Below are positions 36,676 through 49,490 of a stretch of 64,000 nt of DNA, one piece after another. Source of the DNA: Bryum argenteum (lineage: Eukaryota > Streptophyta > Bryopsida > Bryales > Bryaceae); NCBI GenBank assembly GCA_037043015.1, contig CM073324.1, positions 3,279,413 to 3,343,412 of the forward strand. The letters are read 5' to 3'. The position numbers and the translations under genes were made by a program. The notes beneath the pieces were generated by a model. It saw only the letters and a list, made by a program, of their open reading frames with translations, was not told where the DNA came from and ran no database searches. Position 1 is the stretch's first letter. Each line of letters starts with the position of its first letter.

Positions 36676-39600
36676 CTATCTGGAGATGCTTCCAGCCGAG
36701 TACTTCACATTGTAGTAGCGCAACCACTCGGGACCTCTCTCCTCGTAGTCAGCTTTCGTGAAAGAGTACTTCTCAAAGGACTCGGAGGCAAATGTGGAAG
36801 CACCACGCCATGCATCTAACAAAGGATTGTGTCCTCGGACTACTTTGATAGTGGAACCCAGGGGGCGAGTCTTCTGCACTTCGGACAGCATGCGCACGTC
36901 CAGACCTTCAAACAGTGAGCTCCCTCCAGTGAGAAGAATGGAGCCGTTGATCACTTGCTCTCGGTACTGTGGTGGCAAGCGCCTAAGCGCCACGGCAACC
37001 GCTTCGCCTAGCCCTGCCCGATCTACTCCCACCATTGCTGGCTGCATTATGATCTCTGGGCATCGGAACCTCTCTGTCCCTAATGATATTCGGAAATCCT
37101 CCATTGTTTTTGGTCGTTGTTGCAGTGGATCTAGACTTGATGCTTGTCCACCCGATTCAGAAACTGGCGCTGGTACGAACGTAGGGTCCAACTCCTGAAC
37201 GAAGCGGATCAACATCAATAGCCGAGTGACCCAAGTGGGAGCAAGATTTCATGGTTCCAAGAGGATCGTGTTGAGGAAGATAAAATTAACACAGGGCTAT
37301 CAAAATGGACGAAGAGCATTAAGAAAAACCAGAAAGTGCTTTGAGCTTTAATCACGCACTATTTCCAATGGAGGATAGTAGTTAGCAGTGTGACAAACCT
37401 TCAATCGGTTGGTGAGCCAGGCAAGCTCAGCTTCTTGATCATCGTCTTCGTCAACATCATCTGCATCTTTACTCATGCGTTTGTACAGTTGCCAATCTTC
37501 GTCGTCCATGCCGAAGGTATCCTCCTCTTTACCTCTGTCAAAGGCTGCCGTCGTCAGCAGCTTCATGCGTTCTTTCTGCGCTGTGTTCAACCTCTCTCCA
37601 CGGCCACCGGTTCCAGAAGTCAACGCTGGAGCATTGCCACCTCCCGCCCCAGCACCTGTTACATACATCGATGAACTTAAACCATGATGGACCATTTGAT
37701 CCAAAGCTAGAACAAAAGGGAACAGTGGTGATGAAAAGAACCTGTTTTTTGCCTCTTGCGTTGCTCGACCTTGGCTGCCTGCTCAGCCTGCCTGGAACGA
37801 AGCTCCTCCAAGTACAGCTCTGGATTTGCTCTGTTCAGAAAAACAATTGTCAAGGTTCGTGTTTCCATGGAGAGAACTCCTGTTCTGGATTGTTGACAAC
37901 TTGACGTGTAAATGAGAAGAAACTTACAGACGACGATCCTCTTCCAGCTGCTGTTCACGCTCACGCTGTAAGTTCAGCTCCTGCCTTTTTTGTTTAGCAC
38001 GAATTCGGCCCTCTGTGGTTATCTTCAAGAACTTCTGTTTCTTCTTCTCCTTGATCTACTCATTTCCAAGCATTTCACCACGTGAGAAACATGGCAACAA
38101 CCAAGAAGCTCAATGAAAGCTGCTCACGCTCACCTCAGAACATCCCATACTCTCATACGGATGCGTAGAAGTTACCTGCTCTGCTGTAAGCTGACTGTTC
38201 GGGATTTCAAGCAAGGGGTATCTTTCTGAGTCGGGGATGTTTTCTTCTTCTACTGGTTTGGTGTCTGCGGGTTGTCCTTTTGCCTTCCGGAGCGAGGCTG
38301 AGACTTTTGCAAGCGCGGCCTGCACCTCCACTTTGGAATTGTAGCCAGATGGTAAAAGGATAGAGGCCTCTTGCTTTTCATCTGCTGCATCGTCTAGCTC
38401 CTGAAAAGAAGACGAGAATTGTTAAGAGAAAATATTCCTGGGTACTAGAGTATCTGGTCATAAGTCCTCGCCGACGATTCTGGGCCCTCGGACAGTAAAT
38501 AGCAATTACTACCCACCTGTAGGAGATACTCCAGTCCTTGAACATTTGCCTCCATATCAGCGATTTTTGATTCACGTTTGGCGTTAGCCATATCCCGCAA
38601 TCGCTGGCCCTGCTTTTCCTTAATAGCTGCCTTCCTTGCTAGCTCTTCCTCAGATTGTTCTTTTACTACCGGCGGTGTCCATGGCAATTGCCAATATCTT
38701 GTCTTTGCCTCAGCCTCTGGACCACCCTTCTGCAGCGAGAAAAATGGCAAAAATTGTTACAAATGTTCCTCCCCAGACGCATAATTGGGGATCTTTCCAA
38801 ACTTTGAATAAAAATGGAATTTGAACAACACATTCTCGCTCTAAACTTAAACCCCGGATTCCCCTCTCAGTGTCATATCAAACACTTGTGCTAATAGAAA
38901 CACCTGCTATCAATCCAGACCAATCAGCAAAGTAGCATGAACCCCACCTCAAATATACTCAGTTCCTTGTTATAATCTTCAGCAATGTAGCAATGTTCTT
39001 GCTTCAACCCTTCCGCCTTCTCCCAAGTGATGCTATTCCTGAGAATTGCAACAAAAAGAATCAACAATTCTGTGACTCTTGATATGATAAGTGTTCCCTA
39101 TAAAATTCGTGGAGCTAGTAGAGATCATCCACAACGAAGCAAAAACTTAATCTTGTTCACATATGCCTTAGTATGGACAGTGCAAATCTACTAAAACTCG
39201 AAAAGAAGAAGTGTTTCACAGTATTGCTTACACATGATAAGGGTACTGCAAAGATAGCAGGCGCTTCAAGTAACTCGAAACCTGAAAACCCCCGACAGGG
39301 GTTCTGCAGGCAGCTTCCAGAACCGGCTCCCCTTCCACGATCTAATCCATGCTGATCGATGTCAGATAAAGAACTACGCATCTGTTCCATCCAAACCTTT
39401 ATGAAAGAAAAAAGACAAGAATAAGCCGAACTGTATTATCATGGCACAATGAATATTGACCAGTACCGGGATGACATGAGTTGTTTGGTGGCCGATATTG
39501 ACGAGTAACCCATCCCGGTCGCAAAGACCTAATTTTTGGTTGTGGACGTATCCAAATACACCGTCTATGCCAAAGGCTGCCAAATAGCAAGGACCACGAC

Positions 39601-40984
39601 AGAACAAGTTCAAATTTAGAAGTTGGAAGGCAGTAAATTATTTGGATTAGAGTGAACAAGCATGCAAAGACTGGAATTTAGTGTCCATGTTACATTGAAA
39701 AAGACGGTCTCGCATGTTTCGGATTTTGATGCAACAAAGCGCTTAGCTGGAAGTTACTTATGCAAAGAATGAACGTACTCTGAAACGATAGAATGATGTG
39801 TTGAAAGGAACTTGCAAGCTTCTGCAATACACTTTCTATTTTGAGCTAAGAAAGGAGGGAGTAGTGTCTCCCCGCGTGCTGTATCAGCACCATTTAAACT
39901 AAGAGATGTGAGCACACTAACCAAGTGAGGGAACACCGTAGGTCTCGAAAAGAAGTTCAGCCATGCGGTTTCGAGAAGACAGCGGATTACAAGCGCCCTC
40001 AGTTATCAATATCGGATGCTCAATCTGCCAATTTCCATGCCTCATCAGATCATCAACATATACACCAAAAAAACAAGTATGTTAAGTAAGGGAGGTGAAG
40101 GTTCCGACAAATACCTCAGCTGCATCAACGCCCATTCGGTCGAACGCATAATCCAGAATCTGTCACAAAAGATCGTTTCATCTTTTTTAATGAACAAGTC
40201 TTGGCACTTAAGGAACTAATAGTTCCACATACTCTGAAAAAAGCTGAAAATATTCACCTCACTAAAAAGAATTTAAATAAACTTACACTTTCCATGGTCT
40301 CGAACTGATACACAACATTTCCATCGAATGGGCTGCGAATCGAGGATCGTGTAAAATCGAATAACTTGACGAGATTCGAATCAAACTCTCCGACAAGACT
40401 CACCAATTCACCTGCCAACAAAAATCTCCTTCAAGTGAATTAATACACGTCCAGAAGTCCATCAGCACGGACCCTTTGTGTCGATGTATATTCGAGCCAT
40501 ACAAGTTCTGGAAGAAACCAAAGTAAACACTCAATCTTTTTTTCTTAGAGCCTTTTTCTCCTGTACAATCCGATAAAAAACTGGCATCTTGACACTGACG
40601 ATCTAAACAACTCAATCTCTCACAACTTTGTTAAACCCTGAGAATCTAGGGTATGAAAACGAGTGAACACAAAGGCGTACCAGATGGCCGCTGTCGAGGT
40701 CTGTTGAGGATGTTTCGAAATGCTAGTCGTGGATCGTCTTCTCCGCCCCAGCTACATTCCGAGCATTCAAATCAATACAGTAGTAATGAGCATTTATTTT
40801 TTGAAGAAAAGCAGGAAATAAAATAGCTGTGCCATCAATTCATAGTCCAAAACACCGAGAACCCTAGTTACACTTACCCGACGCGACAATGATAGGCTCC
40901 ATTGTCAATAACAATGGGACATCGCAGGGGAATGGAGGAGTAATCCGACTGACGGCCAGGTCGCACCACCTCCTGAGACGGCAT
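36676..40984 (-). CDS. ARP5: Actin-related protein 5 (INO80 chromatin-remodelling subunit)
   Basis: Fourteen exons (minus strand): 40878-40984, 40681-40751, 40287-40411, 40115-40159, 39922-40024, 39461-39576, 39232-39341, 38948-39038, 38517-38729, 38176-38400, 37928-38055, 37742-37830, 37399-37655 and 36676-37194, total 732 residues, close to Arabidopsis ARP5. ARP5 is a nuclear INO80 module subunit that couples ATPase action to nucleosome sliding. Actin-fold hallmarks are PIVIDNGAYHCRVGWGGED at the start, HPILITEGACNPLSSRNRM, ELLFETYGVPS, NIGHQTTHVIPVL and LLTGGSSLFEGLD. The long charged helical insertion typical of ARP5 lies between (IARK-like EELARKAAIKEKQGQRLRDM, EDRRLANPELYLEEL, AAFDRGKEEDTFGMDDEDWQ). 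The end LDAWRGASTFASE...DYEERGPEWLRYY is family-specific. The acceptor of exon 5 could also lie six bases further in. Confidence 0.96.
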
Positions 40985-42712
40985 TGCTGGAGCATGCTAC
41001 TACTCCATGGACCTGTTGCATCAATTGAGAGTAATCTGAGCAAACAAATTCGCAGTGAGATGAGAAATAAAAAAGCCAGCGATTGTAACGTAACAATAAC
41101 CCCTCATTCCACCTTAGAATATACTCATGAGATTGTCAGCACAATCGCTCTGAATGCACATCGCAAATTGAAGATGGAGCAAAAACCTGACCTTAAACCC
41201 TAATTATACATGGAGGTCTCGAAGACTTGAAGTATAATTTTTTTCGCAAAATGAAGAAGCTCGTTTTTTTCGAGAAGATTGACCCGATTGTGCCTGATGG
41301 ATTTATAAAAAAGAGTGGTACTGCAATTCATGAGAAAAGCTCGATGATTCGAACTGATTGTAGTTCGTGATCTGCAGCCGATAGTAAACATAACTCAATC
41401 TTGGTTAACGTTTACTTTAAAGTACCCTTCACATTTGTTCGCAATTATCTATCACCGGCTTGTATGCGAAGTTTCTACTTGAAACTTGGTTCCTTTCATT
41501 CCACGAATGCATGTGGGACGAGAAACCATCACAAATTAGAGCACTTCCGTTCTGCAACAAATTGAGATTATTAAGCACGGTCGGATCACATTTTCATTTG
41601 TTGAAGTCAATATAACAATAATTATGTCATTCGGGAAGTTTTTTGTGATCATCTGGTTAAGATCCTCTACTATACTTCATCATCCGGCATATCTAGGTTC
41701 TACTCGGGCAACACCATATACTTAGGATATATTTCAGTATTTTTAAGCGGCAAAAGCCTGAACTTTCAAAGTTGAACCCGTAATATCTTGACATTGTTCG
41801 GCTCATTCGCTATTGTTTGCCGGTTCTTCTCGTACCTTGATATAACCTTTTTATTGAAACTAAATTGTACCCATGTATAATAAACACGTACAATCTCTCT
41901 AGTGTCACCCCCTTTGACCTTGGTGATATCTCTACCTCTACAGTAACACCCCCCTCCTCTTCTCATCTTTTAGTGTCATCCTTCTAATCTTCGTAGTGTC
42001 AACCCCTCATTTTTGTGATTACAACCCCTCAAACTTTCATATTATCACCCCTCCTATCACGGCGGGCAACCACCTTAACCACCATAGCCAATCATATTCA
42101 ATATGATAGTATAAATTTCCATCTACTCTTTAATTTATATACTATTTTTGTATAAGAATTACATGGGGAAGCCCCATGGGGTCCCTTAGATTCCCAAGCA
42201 CAACTACGAAATTAAAGTGCACCTCTCCATAAACTCTATGACAAAAAATAACTATGTTCTAGAATACATCTCAACAAGGAGATTTTCTAAAGCGATTTTT
42301 TTCACTATACCTTCAAATTGTGATGAAGAGATGGCATTTAGCAAATTGGAATATTTTTATGGGAAACCGGGGTCTCACCAACACGTCATATACGTGTTTA
42401 TTTAGATTTAATCAATTTCCCATTTACACTACCTAGGAATTCGTACACATATGTAGGATTCAATCACTTCAAATACAATTTCTAAAGGTAATCTTCAGGA
42501 CAAGGCCTGAGTGGTTCCGTCTTGTACCTTATTTCAATACTAGTGTTCCAAAACTCGATTAGGGTTCCGAGACCTGTTTGCCTTCGTTCCCAAGTTTGCT
42601 CGCTCGCTCCATTGCCACCGATCGCCCTGCTCTGTGTTGCCTTCATTTCATTATCGTCGCAGTATCCTAATTCTGAATCAGGTTCGTTGAAGGGAAATTC
42701 TGTATCTTCACT
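40985..42712. other. Divergent region between ARP5 and the proteasome gene
   Basis: Holds the leaders of both flanking genes. A degenerate pyrimidine-rich repeat of about 30-35 bp (tagtgtcaccccct / tagtgtcatccttct / tagtgtcaacccctc / attacaacccctc / attatcacccctc) occupies about 41898-42056. No gene seen. Confidence 0.5.
41195..41203 (-). promoter_or_regulatory. Telo-box upstream of ARP5
   Basis: AAACCCTAA, 211 bp upstream of the ARP5 start codon, is a common plant promoter motif of housekeeping genes; role inferred. Confidence 0.45.
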
Positions 42713-44698
42713 ATGGCAAAAAGCGTGATCGAGGTGCCCCCCAAGGGCGGGTTCAGCTTCGATCTGTGCCGTCGCAACGCCATGTTGGAGCAACAGGGCG
42801 CCAAGCTTCCCAAGTTCCGCAAGACGGGAACTACCATCGTCGGCCTCATCTACAAGGCAAGCAAGTTATTCTATTACTGATATCGATTTTGTATTGCAAG
42901 GGTTTCCCGCTCACGTTTTGGTTTCAGGATGGAGTTATTCTTGGAGCTGATACGCGAGCCACCGAAGGAGAGATTGTTTGTGACAAGAATTGTGAGAAGA
43001 TCCACTACCTTGCGCCTAACATCTCCTGCTGTGGAGCCGGGACTGCCGCTGACACCGAAAATGTCACAGGTTCGGTCTCCGTACTTTCCACTACTTTGCG
43101 CTTCCAGTCTTGGTGCTAATCAAGACATCAATTGTCGTCTCTGCATCGGGGGCTTGCACTTGATTAGGGTTCTTGTAGGAACATATGTATACCATTGGAC
43201 ATTCCAGTAGCGGTGAAGGTTTCGATTATCTGATAGTTGATTGAATATGCTTGCTCTGTAGTTGCTAGGGTTTTTATCTGTATGTAGCCATTTGAGGATT
43301 AGTTGGTCATCTTGTGATATCGGAGACGTGGATTCTCGGTCTTTGATCGGATCAGTGGAGTTTTGCTTGCTCTATGGTTTCTAGGGCTTGCTTTTGTGTG
43401 TAGATGTTGCAAAGACCTGCCATCGGCAGAGCAACTTGTAGGTTGCCGGCCACTGCTTTGATCATGGTTCCTAGTAGGAGTTATGTATGCTCCTGAGGAT
43501 TTCCATTAGGGTGAAAGTTGGCTGATAACCATCCTGCTTGTCTTTTTTGTAGATATGGTTAGTTCTCAGCTGGCACTTCATCGGTATGCTACTGGGCGTG
43601 ATTCACGCGTTGTGACGGCATTGACAATGCTCAAATCTCACTTATTCGGGTACTGTCTTGTTGTCCCGAGGGTTCATCTTCTCAGAGCGAAGCCGACTCT
43701 TCTTATATTGTATTTGGTGTATAATCCGGTATGCTTTAGTCTGATGTGAAAATCTGTCGCAGTTATCAAGGTAAAGTTAGTGCAGCTCTAGTCCTCGGTG
43801 GCGTGGATGTTACTGGTCCTCACCTACATGCGGTGAGTCTTTTTGCTCGTACTCAGAATATCTGGTTGTCTTTATAGAAATCAGCTCGCATGATCATTTG
43901 CCTCTTGCACAGATATAGATTTTTGGTAAGTTAAACTCTCAGAAGTATTACAAGCTGACTATGGAGGGAAATCGTGCCAGGTATACCCTCACGGATCAAC
44001 AGATACACTCCCATTTGCCACAATGGGTTCAGGTTCACTGGCGGCCATGTCTGTCTTTGAATCGAGATACAAGGAAAATTTGACGGTAATCGTCTTCTCT
44101 TATCGTGAACCCTGCATTCAGCTGCCTTCAGTTCTTTTCACTAACTCAAAGTCTGTGATTGTTCGAGCAATTGTCTGTTGCTTATGGTGAAGAGTTACAG
44201 GTAGTCTGTATGCTAATGTGTGGCTACTTTGGATAACAGAGAGAGGAGGGGATGGAGATTGTGTCCGCTGCTATTTGCGCCGGTATCTTCAACGATCTCG
44301 GCAGTGGTAGTAATGTGGATCTTTGCATCATAACTAAGGCAAGCTTGGTTCTCCCTTGCCTCTTAAGAGTGTAATTGCTCGCTTGTTTTTTCACTATACT
44401 AACATTTGAGTCTCAATTTTAACAGGGAGGCAAGGAATATCTGCGCAACTACCAGACGCCTAATCCACGAAGCTACACTAGTGCCCGCGGTTATGATTTC
44501 AAAAATGGACACACAGGTATGCTCCTTTAATCACATGGCATTTCAGGTTCTCTATGTGATTATGTTTCATATGAATCAAGTTCACGGTGGCTAACGGATT
44601 CAATTCTTCAATGCATTACAGCTGTTTTATCGACCAAGATCACACAGCTGCGACAACACATCCAAGTCCTGGAAGGGGATGCTATGGAAGAGGAGTGA
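42713..44698 (+). CDS. PBB: 20S proteasome subunit beta type-7 (beta-2)
   Basis: Eight exons: 42713-42856, 42928-43069, 43553-43649, 43763-43832, 43981-44085, 44240-44338, 44426-44516 and 44622-44698, total 274 residues, matching plant PBB length. This is the trypsin-like catalytic subunit of the 20S core. The propeptide ends KTG before TTIVG, so Thr40 is the mature nucleophile; Asp56 (LGADTR) and Lys72 (NCEKIHY) occupy catalytic positions 17 and 33. [38 protein letters not shown] and [15 protein letters not shown] are beta-2 diagnostic. The first and sixth introns have GC donors (AAG then GCAAGC) instead of GT; both are needed to keep frame and conserved protein sequence. Confidence 0.96.
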
Positions 44699-45817
44699 TG
44701 GTTTCGTTAAAACAGCTATCATGGTCAGACACTGACATTTAGCCTGTTACTGTGCAAAATGTCCATAAGCTTCGTTTCGTTCAAGCTGGGATTGATCTAC
44801 AGGATATAATGTTGACGGCCACACTTGGGCTATTTTGTTCACAAATAACTATTTTCAATTGCTGTAAGGTTACATCTCTTTCTTCCTCCAAATTTTCACA
44901 TTTTTAAGTATCAAACTTGGATCGTTGTATAGTAAAGTGAGAATAACATCGAATAATGTGTCAAAAGCAAATAGGGTTACGACGTGAGTTTTCTGGTGAA
45001 GTTCCTGTGAGTGACTTTAGCAAGGATCGTCACGCATCCTTCTTCTGCAGTGACGATCCTTCGAATCAACGTGAGGTGAACGTGAGGTGGACTGCTTAAA
45101 ACTGGTCAAAGCAATGTTGCTGTGGAGTCAAATTTTCAGTGAATTCAAAGTGAACGTTTTAGGGTTTTCCGAATATCTGCAAGTCCAACTATGGTAGAGG
45201 AACCTAAAGTCGACCACTTAAAGCGATTTTTCAGACATAATTGAGGCAGAATATTACGGGGTTATTTTTCTTGCATAGGGAAATAGGGTTCTCAACGTAT
45301 GGTCATTTAAAAATAAATTTTTGGGCAATATTCAAATTACCTTGAATTTTAGAAGCAAAAAGTGTTGGGCAATATTCAAATTACCTTGAATTTTAGAATC
45401 AAAAAGTGTTCTGAAACTAGTACACAGCCAGTAGGCTCACGAGAAGCTGCCAGTACGCACACGAGAAGCTGTGAATGAACTGAGATAAAATTGTCAATTA
45501 CAGTTTCCGATAGTCGTTCATACATGTGACAAGTGCCTGCCAGAACTACATACTCATCACTGATAATCTTGGAACTAGAAGTCGACCACTTGGTCATCTC
45601 GAAGTCGACCAGTGGTTCTACTCAAAGTTGGCACACATTGCAGCCACTTGCACTTCTCCTGAACCGGAAACCTGTGTTGTTTGAACTCAAATGTCTACGG
45701 AACTCACCCTGCTAAAAAGCTCACCCAGAGCTCACTGAGTGCGGACGCCGGATTGCGGAGCTCCTCGGTCGAGTTGGACGCTATCATAGCTTCAATCGAC
45801 TTAAAAACCCAAGCTTT
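44699..45817. other. Intergenic, small tandem duplication
   Basis: 3-prime flank of the proteasome gene. A 43-bp unit (gggcaatattcaaattacct...) is repeated in tandem at about 45323-45408. No gene seen. Confidence 0.5.
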
Positions 45818-46235
45818 TTACTTGGGGGTCCCAAGTGTTTACTTGGGGGTCCCAAGTGTTTACTTGGGGGTCCCAAGTGTTTACTTGGGGGTCCCAAGTG
45901 TTTACTTGGGGGTCCCAAGTGTTTACTTGGGGGTCCCAAGTGTTTACTTGGAGGTCCCAAGTGTTTACTTGGGGGTCCCAAGTGTTTATTTGGGGGTCCC
46001 AAGTTAGTACTTAGGGTCCCAAGTTATTACTTGGAGGCCCCAACTGTTTATTTGGGGGTCCCAAGTTATTGCTTGGGGGTCCCAAGTTATTGCTTGGGGG
46101 TCCCAAGTTAGTACTTGGGGGTCCCAAGTTCGTACTTGGGGGTCCCAAGTTTTTACTTTGGGGTCCCAAGTTGTTAGTTGGGGGTCCCAAGTTGTTAGTT
46201 GGGGGTCCCAAGTTGTTACTTGGGGGTCCCAAGAT
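45818..46235. repeat. Palindromic 20/21-bp minisatellite
   Basis: About 20 units of the form TTTACTTGGGGGTCCCAAGTG. Each core, CTTGGGGGTCCCAAG, is almost self-complementary. The first half has nearly uniform 21-bp units and the second more varied 20- to 22-bp units. It gives repetitive open frames on both strands by arithmetic of the period; I do not consider them coding. Confidence 0.97.
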
Positions 46236-46514
46236 TGAAGTCCGATCTTGTTTTATAATGCAATTCTCAATAAAAGCTAGGCGGCTGGTTGCTCTAAAAG
46301 AACCCAGAAGCCGCTAACTGAAGCCTCACATTTCGTTAAGCATCATGCCTACAAATCAAATCTGCATCCACCTTAACTGAACTCCCTAAACTCGGAATAC
46401 CACTTGGATAGCTCTTTAAATTCGGCCAAGATTAGCACCCTTCTACAAACTGCTTGGCCTCATTCACCAACCACGTCGAGATATTTTTCTCACAGGCCAC
46501 CACATGCCATGCCG

Positions 46515-47450
46515 TTAACCCCTAAAAATCCAGGAAAACCGATTCGGTTTTCTGAGATTTCGGGCAACTCATTTTAAGCATTTAAATTGATATTTTTGCC
46601 TAAGATTTTTATTGGGTGCTCCCCATACAGAAATGTGTATGTGGTATAATTTTCAAAGTCAAATTTTAATTTTATAACCTTCACCTAGAAATTTTAGGTT
46701 TCAAGTCCAAAACGGGCAGTTTAAAATTAATTTTTTTAATTGATTTTTTTTTTGGAAATATGTTCATTACCAAATTACTATTCAAATTCCAAAGTATCTG
46801 AAGTCAAAAAGTTTACCAATTTTACAATGGCAGCCTCCAAAACTTTCAAAAACAATCTTCACAATTTCTAGTAATTTTACATTTTTTTCTTTCAAAAATT
46901 GCCAAAATTCGAGATTTTGGATTTTTTCCAAGATTTTTATTTTCAAAATTCACATTATCATAAATGCACCTTCTTACCGTTGAGATTTTTCTCAAACTAA
47001 ATATATCATACGTGGTGCTTGTTTTACTATATGGCTGTTTTTAGACCTTCTTTCATAAAATATTTTACATTAAGGTCAAAAAGTGGAATTGGTCTCTAAA
47101 ATTTTGCATGAGCATACCCAACTTGATTACCTACATGAAAAAAAATGAGGGAAAAATATTTGGAATAACAATCATCAAGTTGCCCTTGGCACCATTTAGA
47201 CAATGCCTCTCACTCAGCGGCAAAAAAAAGTGTTGGTCAAACTTTGATTGTTATGATCTCATAAATGACAAACATCCAACGGTTGAAATTTTGACCGGTA
47301 CTTTGTATTCAAGTTAGGTACAAGATCTTACGGTTCAAAGTCTAAAACCAGAGAAAAAAGTTTTTCCATTTCCCCATTTCCCAACGAAGGTGAAAAATGG
47401 CAGTTTTTGGTTCTGGAGGTCAAGGAAACCCCTAGATTTTTAGGGGTTAA
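46515..47450. mobile_element. piggyBac-like MITE, long subfamily, largest copy
   Basis: The 936-bp element runs from TTAACCCCTAAAAATCC to GATTTTTAGGGGTTAA, with TTAA at both ends. The interior shares ggcagcctccaaaactttca and acaagatcttacggtt with related copies at 1461-2065 and 27058-27636. No transposase-like frame is present. Confidence 0.85.
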
Positions 47451-47824
47451 TTCTGTGACCCTAAACCCAATCACCGAAAATAAGCTGACGACCACCATTC
47501 TGAGATTAGATCGTGTATGTGGTTGGGCACTGGTCGTGCAAGTGGCGGCTACCTTCTAAGTCTAATGTATGGGTATGGAGACCCGGTCGACTTTAGGTTC
47601 CTCTACCATACAAGAATTTGTAACAACTTTCAGAAGAGTCTGGAAGTGATGATTCCAATAATCCCTTCCATGCTTTTGCAAATTGCTCACAGGGTTAACT
47701 TCACTGCCCAGAGATGGCTAAATTTGTGCCCTTAGTAATGCACCTCTAAACTTGTCTTACCTCAATAAAAAAACACTTGGAATTTTATTGGAGCACAATG
47801 TGTGCACCTGATTTAGTGACTTAC

Positions 47825-48380
47825 TTAACCCCTAAGAACCCAATCAACCATGGGCGATCCTGGTCGATCCCGGAGCTGTACCCGGATTTTAAAAAGATTA
47901 CTTCTTCTTCTTTCTTTCTTTCTTTCTTTCTTTTTTTTTTTTTTTTTTTTTTTAATTTTTTTATTTTACTTACTTTCCACAAATTTGGTGAGTTAAGAAC
48001 CATATTCAGTTTACAGAACCTCATTTGGATTCTTGGATTGTTCACAATAAGCCTTCAAACACAAACAGGGTAAGGTTTTCTTAATGTAAGAAAACTTATT
48101 ATTTTGGCACATTAATGATGTTCCTTATAGATTTCTAGTGGCCTCTCTTCAATTTATCATACAATATGTGATTTTAATCAATCATATTAATTTCCAACTC
48201 AATATGAAAATATACATTTTAGACTGAATTTTGAACTTTTAGTCATTTTAATTCATTATAAAATAAATTTATCCTATTTTAAGAAAGTCAATTGTATAGA
48301 TCAAATTTAAAGTTTACGGGATCCATAATTTATAACAAATCTAAGTTTTTCTTTGAACCCCTTGTGCCTTTATGGGTTAA
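47825..48380. mobile_element. TTAA-flanked element, left member of a contiguous run
   Basis: Starts TTAACCCCTAAGAACCC and ends ...CCTTTATGGGTTAA; the inverted ends match imperfectly. It contains a CTTT/poly-T microsatellite at about 47905-47955. The right TTAA is shared with the next element. Confidence 0.55.
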
Positions 48381-49226
48381 CCCCTATACGCCCTTGCCTA
48401 TCTATAGCCAAAAAAAATACATGTTCAAAAAAAGTGTTATATATGAAATTGAAGGTGATCTATTCAAATTTCAACTCTACAAACTTATAGTAGTCTTATT
48501 GTAAATCATGTGGACTAAATTTTAAATCATGAACCCTCATTGATTGGGAGATTATAACATATTAATACTAAAAGCAAGTTGTGAAATTTCATCATTTTCA
48601 CTTTGAAGTGAAAATACTACCAATTGAAAACAAACATATTGCAATCAAAAAGTCACCAACCAAAAAGTTGTGTGCCTTCATCAAAATGACACACTTGTAC
48701 CAAAAAAACTCATTGGCTCCTATAGTAGCCTTGCAACGGTGAAAATTGCCAAAAAATTTACAAAGGAAAAATAGTCCAAAACTACACCTCTTGCACTCAA
48801 ATCTACGTCTTATCCTTAAAACACCTTCAATCAAGTCTAAATTTCTACCACTAAAACTAGACTCTAATTGGAATCATTTCCAAAAAATAAAGTCAAAATC
48901 TAATTGTAAATGATGGAGATATAGCTCCTCAAACTTTTTTTTCAAAAAAATTCATGAAAAATGATTTTTAATTTAACAAAATCGGCTTGCAATGGCAAAA
49001 CATGCCCAATGTATGAAATCTCAAAATCAAAAGTTGTTGTCACTAAAGTGCATGCCATTAATTTATATATCATTGTATGGGTCTGCAATTTTCACCACAC
49101 AAACTAGACTTGATTCGGAACCCGACCCAAGTGATTTAGTCAAGAATAAACATTGTATGATTAAGTTATGGCTCTTCAAAGCTTCTTCCCTTCATTAAAA
49201 CAACCGCAAGGACGTGCAGGGGTTAA
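48377..49226. mobile_element. TTAA-flanked element, middle member of a contiguous run
   Basis: The left end TTAACCCCTATACGCCC pairs with the right end GGACGTGCAGGGGTTAA at 14 of 17 positions. The interior is AT-rich, with no recognised gene. It shares TTAA with both neighbours. Confidence 0.65.
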
Positions 49227-49490
49227 CCCCTAAAGATCCAAGAAAGCCGAAATGGCTTTTTGGGGTTTCCGCAGGAAAAAAAGTCAGCCAACTTTGACCT
49301 TTATAATCTCAAAATCGGAAAAAAATTAACGGTTCAAATCTGACATATGAGTATAGGGTCAAGTTCACTTCAAGATCCTACGGTTGGATCTTCTAATTAA
49401 TGCTTAGATTGAGTTTTTTTGGGCCTGAAGTAGAAGAGGGTCCTTTGTGATAATTTAGACAATTTTGTATCAAGGATCTTTAGGGGTTAA
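49223..49490. mobile_element. piggyBac-like MITE, small subfamily, well preserved
   Basis: The 268-bp element has a perfect 17-bp inverted repeat TTAACCCCTAAAGATCC / GGATCTTTAGGGGTTAA. The body is homologous in reverse to 1212-1464. Identical ends to the 579-bp element at 27058 suggest mobilisation by one transposase. Confidence 0.88.

Noticed and set aside
45681..46317. Open frames on both strands through the minisatellite (repeating YLGVPSV, GPPSKHL)
   Set aside because: A 21-bp period keeps any frame open; no start context, introns or unrelated coding sequence support a gene.
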